Below, in pieces: positions 11,099 to 21,966 of a stretch of 64,000 nt of DNA. Positions within the stretch are counted from its first letter, which is position 1, and the number at the start of each line of letters is the position of its first letter. The notes under the pieces were generated by a model. The model did not search any database and was not told where the DNA came from. It saw only the letters and a program-made list of their open reading frames with translations. This DNA comes from Macrotrachela quadricornifera. Taxonomy: Eukaryota; Rotifera; Eurotatoria; Philodinida; Philodinidae. The stretch spans positions 322,631 through 386,630 of the forward strand of contig JAJEKB010020254.1 in NCBI GenBank assembly GCA_022393335.1. Reading direction: 5' to 3'. The translations under genes were made by a program, and so were the position numbers.

Positions 11099-14000
11099 TT
11101 ATATATCGTAGATAGCATCAAAAGAATATCAGTTTCTCGAAGTGAGAAGAATATTCGAATAAAGTGGAAAGGATAGAAATAAGTCAGGTTTGTTGTGTAA
11201 TATAATGTTTCGTTGCATGGTACCGAATTAATTCACTATTTTTCTTCTTAGAACATATGACAAAAATACACAACAATATTGAAAAACGAACATTGCCATT
11301 AAGGACTATCATCATCATGAAATACTATCATCTACTAATAGCTAGTTACTTCCTTTTCTATCCTCAATTAGTTAGTTTTCTCTTCTCATCTTCTCAATTA
11401 TTTATTTTTTTCTTCTCATATTTTCATCTGTCTTCTTCTTTATTAATTTTATATTTTGCACAATTTTCAATTCGAATAAAACAGGCACATTGAAAATATA
11501 CTCTGATTAACATATTGAGAACAGTATCAAGTATCTACAATAATCATGAACAACGTATCGTTTTTTTTTCTTCATAAACTCAAAATCACATATTCATTTT
11601 AACATAAGTTTCATCTTAAAGGTGAGCATATGAGTTTCTTGAAATTTTGCTTTTGTCCTTCAAGATCTGTCTCCTCAAGATAACGTTTTATTCTGCATTG
11701 GCCTCCAAGCAAAAGTTGAAGGGCACTTAATAATTCGATGTTTCAAATACACAGTTATAGTCCACTGATACTTGTTTAGAATAATAAAGCATTGATCACA
11801 CGCTTGTATTTCTTATGCAGCCGTAAAAGACGAAAGAACAACGTCAATAATACTTGTTTACAATAGCAAAGTATTGATCATGCGCTTTTTCCTTCTTAAT
11901 TACCTGTCAATACCTATGAATAAGGTATGCATTAGTTGATTGATGCATAGATCATAATTGCAATTATCATTAAACAAAAGTCATGCATATTTTCTGACAT
12001 GTTTCAAATTATGTGCAATGAAAGCAAACGGAATGAGAGGCGTTAAGTATTCATGTAATGTTGAAGGCATATCAAATAATTTCTTTTTATGAATATTAAG
12101 ACAATATGAGATCCTTTCTAAAAGTTTTATGAATGTATAGTTTATTGAAATTATTTGAATGTATACAGATGCTAATTCGAATGAGAGTAAAACCAAAAAT
12201 TAAACTTCATTAGTTGTTCTAATCATTTCTTGATCTATCGTAAGAATAATTAAGTTTTTGCAAATTATTTAGCACAAACAAATCTCTTTCTACATTAAAT
12301 AATAAATCGCATTCAAAAAGAGAATGTATATTACACCGATTTTAGAATGCCCAGCTCCTCTTTAGACTACAGTATTCATTCAAAGTAGTTTCTCTGTCAG
12401 ATTCTTTGCAGGAAAGGTTTTAATGAATGTCAGTTATGATTTGTACTTCAGTATATTCCATGATCAATAACCATTTATGAATACCTGCCTAATTCGAGTT
12501 TGAATATAAATGAAAATTTCGCAAAAAGAAACACCATCCTCATTGATGACAGCTAAAAAAAATTTGTTTTAATTATATAATCCGAATTCAGATGAATTAT
12601 TCATGTAAATTTAGCCAAAATTTAAAAAAAAAATTAATCTCAATTATAAAAGTTACTTGAAGGGTTTTGTTTTCGTCCACTATCGCTCGCAGTTGTGTAT
12701 TTCTTTATTTTCAAAGGACGTACATTCGTGTGAGCTGATAGTGGATTCTACAATGAAAATGAAAAGCGAAATCATTTTGTATTTAAAATTACATCTATTT
12801 TATTTAATTAAGTAATGAGAAACTGAAGAATGAGCGTTACCACCACTCACGGTGTCGATGTGAATGGCACTACTTGACCACGCCACTTCTGTTCATATCA
12901 CAAAGTACACAACATTAGATAGGAGAATACGAAGGAAAGACCAGGAAAGCCATTGAGGGTGAGGTGGAGTTTCACAAATAACCAACATCTTTCGAAATTC
13001 TTCTTTATTACAAGAAGAAAACATCAGGTCGTACAATAATCTGTATAAATAAAATTAAAAACGAAATTAAATGAAATAAAGAAAAAAATATATCCATCCA
13101 ATATTTATTCAATTCTTTAATTGTGGAAGCCCTGAAAAACTCAATGAAAAATGTTTTAAAGAAGGAAACAGAAAAATCTTAAAGAAAAACAAACGTAACT
13201 GAAACATTGACATACCTATTTTCTGAATGAATCGAAACAAAATCTTATCTGTAATCAATAATACATTTTAAAAATAACAATAACAAAGAATATAATAATT
13301 AATATGAAAATCAGATTAGCAGTAATATTAATAGAAAAATGAAAACAGTAATATTCATAAAAGTAATCATATAAAATATAAACAAGAAATAAAATAAAAT
13401 ACTAATAACATAAGAAGATTGATGTAAATGTCTACCATAAGATGAGTATTAATAAATTTAATAATAATCATAAGAATAACAGCATATTAAATAAGTAAAG
13501 TACCAAAATAACAAAACAAAGACCGATAATATTAGGGTGTCATTTTCCTGTTAAAGTTAAATAAATTTAACTTAAATGTTTTTCATAATTTATTAAATTA
13601 TAAAATAAATTAAATAATTATATATTGAATATATATTATCTCGGAAGTATACATAACTATTTTGTGGCATATTTATCTACAAATTTTATGTTATGTAGTA
13701 ACTTTAGGCAACCAATAAATGTTAAACTAATGAAAGCTTTCATACTCTAAAACTTGAAGGTTATTGAAAAGTATTGAAACTGTTTTATTTCGACATTAAC
13801 AAATAATAGATGCTTGTATTTCTTATTTGAATATTCGAAAGATTTTTTGCAAGTTAGCATTTAATAAAAATATCAAATAATTTGATTATACCAACAAAAT
13901 GAAGATCTGATTGATACCAATTGGCTTACTTTTGATAGTTAAGTTAAATATATTATTTTCGATTGATTATTCCATACGTTAGTATTAATAATGAACTGTT

Positions 14001-14201
14001 TCCATCATTTATTAAAATTAATTCACATTCAATAATATATATGACGGTTGATTATTATAATTTTTTCCTATAAAAAATGCTTCAGTCAGGTAAATGCACA
14101 CATAGATGGTAAAAATCAAATTAATTTCAATCTAGTTTTTAAAGACTATCTCTCAGATGGATATGATATAAACATTTATGATATTCATGAATAATCAAAA
14201 G
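11099..14201. other. Intergenic, AT-rich, with one short direct repeat
   Basis: No supported gene is present. A direct repeat of about 40 bp (ATACTTGTTTA, then AAAGTATTGATCA-like sequence) occurs at about 11769-11810 and 11851-11890. The open frame 11257-11493 is hydrophobic low-complexity sequence. From 13030 to 13550 the plus strand is strongly A-rich. Confidence 0.45.
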
Positions 14202-16653
14202 TTATTTCTTACCATATGTAATAAGCCACATCGATGATACTTGTTTGAATCGAGCCATTATGATAAGAAGACAAATCTCTTCGATAAAATCGTGCATGAT
14301 ATCTCCACGGATGGAAGTGATCGGGTAAAATTCCATTAAATTATGAATTGGACTTTGCCTATCTACACTCATTACGAGAGATTTACCAGGATTATTTATA
14401 ATTTCTTTGACTAAAACATCATGATCAATAGTTGTTCGACTATTAGTTTTGAAAGATACAATTGATAAATTCTTCTCAGCGTAACACGTATGTGACATCT
14501 TCGACAAAAGTAACCATTACTAAAACATGAATGAAATTAACCAATTATATATGCAGCTAAATTGTCCGCAACAACGATTGAAAAAGAAAAATTTAAAATG
14601 AATATCATTGATGATAAAAAGTTCCTCCAGTTGTAGTTTGTTCAAATTATCAACAATAGGCTCAAAGAAACGTCTAGCTTTGATTTTGTCCTTAAAAAAA
14701 TAATATATTCATGATTGTAAATTTTTTTTAATATAATAATATTTTTTGAAGAAAGTATAATAAGTCAGAATTTTTTTCTCAAGATACGATAAACATTTAA
14801 GATCAATGTAGTTTATTATTTTCAAAACAAGATAAAGACGAATTTATTACAAGAAACAATCTATTTTATTTTGAATCTTCTATCGAAATTATTAAAGCAA
14901 ATTTTTAATGACGAAACTTGTTTACTATTCAAATTTAATATGAGACTTTTTTCTATTAGGGCTCTGCTTTCACATATACCAAGTAAATGTATAAAATCAA
15001 GGTGTGATCGATGTTGATCGAGAACATTTTCAAGGGAGAAATATATCATACACATTTTGTATTCGTCTTGTTTTAATCCGATAGAATTTTGTCAATCCTA
15101 CATCATCAAGATATAGTTGTACAAGCAAACTATCATCATCTATCCTATTGCCATAATATCTATCTCTAAATAAGAACATTAAATCATTGTCATCTTGAGC
15201 TGCTATTTGTTGTTGTTGAGCATTATCAAGAATTTCTAAAAGAACTGGTTGAAAATACAACATCAACGATAATGTTTTATCCATTAGAACAACGTAAGCA
15301 CGTTCTAAATTCTCACCAGGAGTTGAAAGAATTATTTCCTCTGTCGCAGTATAACCAAAATATTTTTCACAATTTTCTATAAATTGATACTCATTTTTGA
15401 TGATAATGTCTACTGCCTTGCATACTTCATTTAATGTATCTTCTAATGCATCTAATTCAATAACTTTCATGTTTGCTTGTTGTAATGATGATGATGTTGA
15501 TCAAGTATTATCTGAACAATAAATAAATACTTTTTCTTCAAGTGAACGTTGTAGTTGGTTTATGAGTGTTATAATGTAAGTAGAAATGGTATCTGTAGTG
15601 TTCTTCACTAAAAAGAATTCTTCACGTAATTGTAAAATAAATGAACCATATGATTTTTTAATATCTGACATTGATCCTATATGCTTTTCTTGTTTAGTAA
15701 TTTAAGGAAATAATAAGGTGGTGTTATCAAATATTACTACGTTATCATCAGAGCTAGACAACTCCGACTTTCTCCGGCTCCGGCTCCGGCTCTGACTCCG
15801 ACGTCAAAAATGTTCATTTGTTCCTTGTTTTTCTTTTAATGGATTTTCAAGTAACAACAAATATGAAATACTGATATAGTTGAAAACACCTGAATAAAAA
15901 ATAAAGAATGTCTAGTATAGAAGATCAAAATTGCATTTGAGAAATGTTAATTTCGCTAACATTTCTTTCGTGAGACTTCCTCTGTGTGGTCAAATGGTGA
16001 ATGAAAAATATGTTAAATTCAGAGTACGATCGAATAGATTATAGCTGGTTGATACATAAAAACGTAGTTATGTATAAGTAGTTTGTTTTTAACCAAAGGC
16101 GCACACTAGCTTTTTTCAGTGAAGAATAGCTGATATTTATACAAGAGATGGAATATATCTAAGTTGTCATATAAAGAAAAGAATGAAAAAACCAATAGAA
16201 AACACTAAGAAAATACCCGGTAGAAGGAAAGAAAGAGATAGACATCGCTGATACACACATGTAAACAAAGAAAGAGAATTAACACATATGGAAAATACCT
16301 ATAACACAAATGCAACCCTGGTTCTCGGTGTGGACAGAACGAATAAAATTCGGAACCGTCAAGTAGCTATTGGCTCTGGCTCCGCTCTGGCTTCGACCAA
16401 AATATTTCATGATCAGCTCCGACTCCGCTCCGGTTCCGCTCCTGCTCTGGGCTCAAAGTTTTCCGTCCAACTCCTGCTCCATTAATAAGTAGAGCCGGCT
16501 CAGCTCCGGAGTTGGAGCTTCCCAGCTCTGGTTTTTATCTTTTAATACATCTAATTTAATATAATGATTTAAGATATTCAATTCAACATCATCTTCATTG
16601 TAAATTAAATCATATTCATTATAAAACATCTGTGTCTTGTTATTGTTTATCAT
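14202..16653 (-). pseudogene. Decayed transposon ORF with ADNLAA and DIMHD signatures, split by an insertion
   Basis: Read from 16653 downwards, the frame starts MINNNKTQ and is interrupted by a 782-bp element at 15749-16530. It resumes in the same frame once the element and one target copy (790 bp) are removed, then meets a TAA at 15702-15704 and a TGA at 15501-15503. It continues as an open stretch (15470-15030) ending near LLVQLYLDDVGLT, then in other frames YFSLENVLDQHRSHLDFIHL, then IVVADNLAAYIIG and FCRRC (about 14570-14490), and finally GDIMHDFIEEI (about 14290-14250). This order (LYxDD, YFSLGN-like, ADNLAA followed by CRxC, and DxMHDxxEG-like) matches a transposon-encoded protein type seen widely in invertebrate genomes. 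Several frameshifts and stops make it clearly dead. Confidence 0.7.
15749..16530. mobile_element. hAT-like non-autonomous element inserted in the decayed ORF
   Basis: The left end CAGAGCTAGACAACTCCGAC and the right end, inverse of CAGAGCTGGGAAGCTCCAAC, form terminal inverted repeats rich in GCTCCG/ACTCCG words. The flanks are GTTATCAT (15741-15748) and GTTTTTAT (16531-16538), matching at 6 of 8 positions, as expected for an aged 8-bp hAT target duplication. There is no transposase inside. The 65-codon open frame at 16288 reads through the terminal repeat and is not a gene. Confidence 0.75.
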
Positions 16654-18159
16654 CGATCGAGACTATGTTTAAGCTGATGACGTTTTTTTCTGTTAATTAT
16701 AGTTGAGATGTATGATGACGATACATGTGAGACTTATATGCTGAATATATTTTATATGAAACACTACATGTTGGATTTAAATTTTGAAGTAATTTTAAAC
16801 CTTAAATTATTTTGGTGGAATATGATAATATGAAGAAATAATTTTAAAAAATTGGAGAATTTGCGATTAGTCACGCAAAAAGAACATGTAAACGATGACA
16901 TGATTTTTCAATATTAAAGCAACAAGGTTATAGTGAAAGTATTGTTAGATAGATATAAATCAAATAAACGTTTTTCTTTCTTTCTTTCTTTAGCGTTTTA
17001 TTGTAAAATTTTATTATGAAAGAAAAATAATAAACAAAAAATCAATGATAATCATAAACGAATAAAATTATAACCAGCATAAACTTTTTCATTTTTTTCT
17101 TTCATAGATGCATACACACGCCCTCTTTACTACTTTGCTGCCAAAAAAAAACAGGAGAAGAATTAATTTTGAAAGAAAGTAAATGAAGATGTTTACATTA
17201 AATTACATTACGCATAAGTTCTTAAAACGTGTGACGACGTATTTGTTAAGAATGCGTACTTGGGGTTGTGTTCATCCAGTAAAACCAGACATTTTCTTTC
17301 ATTAAAATAAAACAACTAACCTTGAAAACATGCTAATATTGAATCGTCATCAATGAATGATGAGCACCATTTAACAACTTGTTCACACGATCAATCCATC
17401 TTCAATCAACTTCAATAATGCAATAATCTAAAATTAAAGAAATACGTTAATCTATGAACAATATACCATTTTCCTGGTAACTATCAATAGATAGTACCAT
17501 TTTCAAAATATTTCAATGCATACAATTTAATATAAAACAATTCGACTACAATGCTTTCTTTCGTTTAACTTGAATGGCTTATTTTCATCGATTTCGCTAA
17601 CTAATCGTAAAACTACCCAATAGATGTGGTTATTATAATCATAAACTGAAGCCATAGCAGTACATTCGCTTATCTAGTAATCTTTATTTAGCTAATTTAT
17701 ATCTTTAGACTGTAACTGCTTCACATAGAACAGAAGTTCATATAAGTAAGATAAAAAGTGCGATGAACACCAGAAAAAACAAGAGAAAAACGATAAGAAC
17801 GAAAAAATAATTAAAAAAATAAATGATGAATTATTGAGAGAATAATATCAATATTGATAGTCATGAAGTCATAATAATTAAAGTTATTATAGTAAAATAT
17901 TAATTAGCTATTGGTGAAATGATTTCAAACTAGGAACAACAAGTGTTTGAAATATCTAATATTATTGTTTTCTTTTCAGTGAATCTATAAAGAGCAATAA
18001 TGGCAAACTTTTTCTCCATCTCATACTAATTTAATATATGTAATCATCAGCTATCTAATGAGAGCAATGAATAAACTTTTTAACTAGAGAAGCAGAATAA
18101 GTTGCACATTAATGTAGAATAATTATTTTTTTTTTGAAATCGTTGATTAATCCACTCCT
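16654..18159. other. Intergenic, no gene seen
   Basis: AT-rich. A short CTTT microsatellite lies at about 16974-16991. I find no supported gene or RNA. Confidence 0.4.
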
Positions 18160-18405
18160 GACGTAGAGTAATAAACCCTTTTCGACGAAGGGGAATAACA
18201 ATCAAGCGCTCGTCGTAGAATAACAAGTCTTTCAACCAAAATAGCAAAACAATCTATCCTTGAACATAAGATACCGAACCTTTTGCCTAAAAGAGTATAA
18301 TAATCAAACTCTAAACGTATAATAATAAATGCTTTCAACAAAAAGGTAGAATAATCAATCCATAACTGTATAATAGTAACCGCTTATCTTAAGCGTAGAG
18401 TAATC
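18160..18405. repeat. Degenerate 26-bp tandem array, about 10 copies
   Basis: GTAGAATAAT-like words recur at about 18162, 18189, 18214, 18239, 18265, 18291, 18317, 18344, 18367 and 18393, a period of 23 to 27 bp. The linkers are variable CAATC/CTTTC sequence. The variable copies and lack of identical repeats rule out a CRISPR-like array. Confidence 0.6.
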
Positions 18406-19472
18406 TACTCTTGAGTAGGCGTCATATACACTTTGCATTTGCATATACACACAACATCATAAACCTTTGAAGGGGATATGACATGGGCATAAATCCTGGA
18501 ATGGTATTTTGAGAATTTTTAAAAAACAAGAGTTGATTAGCCTACAGCTTTTTTTTGCAGAAATGGAACCATTGATAGGAAGATGAAGACAACGATCGAC
18601 ATTGTGAATAATCCTTTGATTTTTGACATAATATGCACGTTCTCTTGACCATCTTGGAACCAGTTGAGAGCCGTCTGTGATAATCAGCTCTGATTCGATG
18701 TGATGGATGAAACAAAGATGAACTGTTTTCTTGTGTCTATTCGTTACCACTTGACTTACACACTGATAGAGATAAAATATAAGAAGAAAAACGATGCACA
18801 AATGCATGAAAATATGCCACAATGCAATATGATGAAGTCATGTCGGTGTTGGCACACAATCAACATGCCATTATTCTGTCCTCGTAGCGGCACTATATAA
18901 AAATATAGGATTATATAGGATTTTAAAGCTATATTTGTATAGGATCACCTATTCCTATATAGGACATTTATAGGATATCCATTTTGAATTAGTTTCGAGT
19001 TTTTTTGATAGAAACTTTAGTTAAGACAGTGATAGAACTGAAAGGTGCACTCTTTCTCCAATACCCTATCAGGTAACTTTAGTAAAAACATAGTATTAAA
19101 CTGGTAAATTAATAAAACAACAGTGTTGTTAGATTGCTCCCCATCCTCTACTCGATCAATTAAGATCATTCATTTCACAAAGAAGACATTGAAATGTTTT
19201 TGTTGGCTTTCCGTGTTATAAACATTTATTCAGTTTAATTCCTTTGCCATCTGTTCGATTTAACCAGCTTTGATAAAATGTTGAATCTCAACGCATTATT
19301 ACTTAAAACATAAAGTATATCAATTAAATGTGGTTTTGAACAAAAACTGTCTCAAACGAACAAAAATTTTATAACAGGAGTTTTGGCACAATTCTAAGTT
19401 TTGTGTAGCACATAAATAATTGAATTTTCTATAAGAGATATAATATAATTCGAAAAATAGAACTGATCATCT
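18406..19472. other. Intergenic with TATAGGA-rich patch
   Basis: The minus-strand open frame 18457-18822 (121 codons) contains a reasonable-looking central part (LVPRWSRERAYYVKNQRI) but has no recognised domain or neighbouring exon. From 18895 to 18980 the word TATAGGA recurs, and a similar TATAGGA patch occurs at 21190-21275. The two patches may be the edges of one older element interrupted by the hAT-like insertion. Confidence 0.35.
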
Positions 19473-20865
19473 CAGGGGCTTCCAACTGTTAATCTTAAAA
19501 CGGGGTTTACCAGAACTGGAATGGGGTACAATTGGGGCACAATCTTTTTATGATGGGGTACATCGCTAAGGTACATAGTTCACTTTCTGAAATGGAAGGT
19601 TTTTATTGGAAAATCTTATGGAAGGACACCTTCTTTATAAAAAACAATATTCTATTTGACATTCTGATAGAATCACTTTATTGCTCATCTTTTTACAAAG
19701 AACAGCACTTTTACAGGTAAATTATAATTTTGAAAACAATTTAACCAACAAACAAAAATAGAAAATTTTATATTAACCTCTTTACAGCCGGATATGCCCT
19801 AAAGATGATACTTTCTCGTAGGGGGTACGGTGTTTTGCGAATATCCGGTCGTAAAGGATTAAGTTATGTTAAATATTGGATCGGCGAACACAAGGTTTTT
19901 TAATATCACTATACTTTACTGAATGTCGGGCACAATGGATTAATTCAAGCTCATTCTGAAAAAACGTAAAAAAGCATTCATTATACTTGATCTTACAGTT
20001 CAATCTTATTTATAATTCGCCAGCTTCAAATCAGCAGATAGAGTGGTTCATTAGCCAGTTCTTTGGGAACACACTTCACTGTAAAAGCCTCTATAAAAAT
20101 GACAGAAGTCTATCATAGAACGTAACTTAGTCTTATTAGAAGATCGATTTACGGGAATCAGATTCGTCCTATATTCCATATCCTCTTCGATGGGAAAAAA
20201 GTCAAACGACAAATAATTTAAAAGAGCTACAAAATATAGAAACTCTAAGTATGAAGGGAATACAATATAATCAACATAATAGTCAATAAATTCGAAGTGA
20301 TATCTCTCATAAGTCTTCTTTGAAAGCGTTTATAGTCACCAGACACTTGTGTGTTATCTACGCGGTTTAGGTATAATTACGAGTGCAGTAAAACTTTATA
20401 TTTTTATTTTTTTTATTGAGAGTCAAAAACATTTCTCTTCTGTTTTATTGACGTCTGATAGGAGGCATTTTATGGTATGTTTGGAGGAGTCACTTTTTTG
20501 TATTAATCAGTACAATAAACACTGTTTTAGCGTCTATAAACTGCACATTATTCTAGCTACAATTTTAAGATAACAAACCCTTAAATGATAGTTATTTTAA
20601 TTAAAATTTTCATTAACATCTAAAGATGAAAAATCCTGTATTTTCGTCACGTTTCAAAGGAAATCTTTCTTTTTTACAAAGACTGGATTCTATACGAAGT
20701 CCTATATTTTCAAAAACTCCAGTCCGAGACCATAGTATATCGTAGTATCGACTCAGAACCTCATATGGGGTGCAGAATGTGACTTCAGAGGTATAGAATT
20801 CTGTGAGGTAGAAAATCCCGAAATGATGTGTTGTATCTCAAAATGGGGCACAGTTGGCAGCCCTG
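19473..20865. mobile_element. hAT-like non-autonomous element with perfect 8-bp target duplication
   Basis: The left end CAGGGGCTTCCAACTG and the right end, inverse of CAGGGCTGCCAACTGTG, are terminal inverted repeats. The 8 bp immediately outside are identical, GATCATCT at 19465-19472 and at 20866-20873. Eight-bp duplications and CAG-starting ends define hAT elements. The 1.4-kb interior has no transposase-length frame, so it would need a transposase in trans. A tiny TTAA-flanked element sits inside at 19773-19862. Confidence 0.85.
19773..19862. mobile_element. 90-bp TTAA-flanked miniature element (piggyBac-like)
   Basis: TTAA at both ends (19773-19776 and 19859-19862) encloses inverted repeats: left CCTCTTTACAGCCGGATAT, right the inverse of TCCTTTACGACCGGATAT. 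TTAA duplication and a CCT-TTTAC start are piggyBac-type features. It lies inside the hAT-like element, so it jumped later. Confidence 0.6.
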
Positions 20866-21966
20866 GATCATCTGTAGTCAAAAACTATCTTAAATAATAT
20901 TATTTAAAATTTAGTTATAATTGCTGATATTTCATGTGATTATATTTCACATACATTTTCCGAGAAAATGATGTTTTAATAAAAAATTTCTGACCAGGCA
21001 AAAAGAAAAAAGAAATAGACGATTACATATACAAGAGATGAATCATTCAAACAACAAATACAAAGAAAGAGGCAGGTGGTGCATGTACACGTGGCGCTAT
21101 CATTCACACAAATTTTACATTCATTAATCGAATTCTTGAAGACAGTTTAACGTTATCGTTTTCAGGAAAATATGACCTTTTTAAGAGAAATGTTCCTTTT
21201 TTCGAAAAATATAGGAATATAGGAAAACTTAGAGCAAAATAGAACATTATAGGGCTGATTCCAAAAATATAAGAATTATAGGACGATTACGTGGTCAGCC
21301 TTTGGTCAAACTTTATAAAAAATCGTTATTTTCCTACAAAAAGGCTTTTTTAAGCAAAAAAATTATCTGGAAAAATTCAAAAACTAATAGTACCATTCGA
21401 TTCCCGGACCCCAAAAAGCTTTGGTCTGACGTTAAGCGTCGAGTTGAGCTTGAAGTGTAGCCTTTGAGTGATTTTTCTAGTAACATGTTTTTTTGTCCTT
21501 TGACTCCAACGACAAGCAAACAAGCAAACTATTTTTTTTCATATGATCCTCCCTTCAGTCGAGGGAATAAGTAGAACATATAAGACAACTGCACACACGT
21601 TCTGTTCTTTCATAATCAAATTTCTTTTCGCATGTATTTATTTTCATTACGACCTTCATTGAATTATGCATCATGTTGTTTTAGATGAATTTTTTTAGAA
21701 TGGATAGTGTTCGAAAAAATCTTTGTAAAGCAATCAATTCTCATCTACAACTATAGATATTAAAACTTCGTGCGTTTTTTTCTATTAGTTTTTTCATCCT
21801 CTTTTCATTTCTACACGTGCTTCATTTTATTACATTAAATGTTTGTCAAAAGAAATAAAAAGAAAAGTATTTACTTACCGTTTCGTAAGAAAAAAGAAAT
21901 ATTTTATTGGGTATTTTACATTCATCCATATTCATAAGGAGTGACTGGTTCGTAGAAAACAATAAG
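20866..21966. other. Intergenic upstream of the ART-TPR gene
   Basis: Contains the second TATAGGA patch (21190-21275). T-rich sequence approaches the ATG at 21967. No gene is seen. Confidence 0.4.

Noticed and set aside
11257..11493. 78-codon hydrophobic frame
   Set aside because: Low-complexity Phe/Ser/Leu from a pyrimidine-rich tract.
12665..12755. Small inverted repeat (CCACTATC / GATAGTGG)
   Set aside because: The paired part is under 15 nt with a long loop, so chance is likely in AT-rich DNA.
16288..16485. 65-codon frame in the hAT-like element
   Set aside because: It reads through the degenerate GCTCCG terminal repeat and has no domain.
16974..16991. CTTT microsatellite
   Set aside because: An ordinary short simple repeat with no further significance.
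18160..18405. Regularly spaced repeat that could resemble a CRISPR array
   Set aside because: The copies are degenerate, the period varies from 23 to 27 bp, there are no unique spacers, and the genome is eukaryotic.
18457..18822. 121-codon minus-strand frame
   Set aside because: It has no recognisable domain or splice partners, and its hydrophobic start comes from AT-rich sequence. It is kept only as a note in the intergenic entry.
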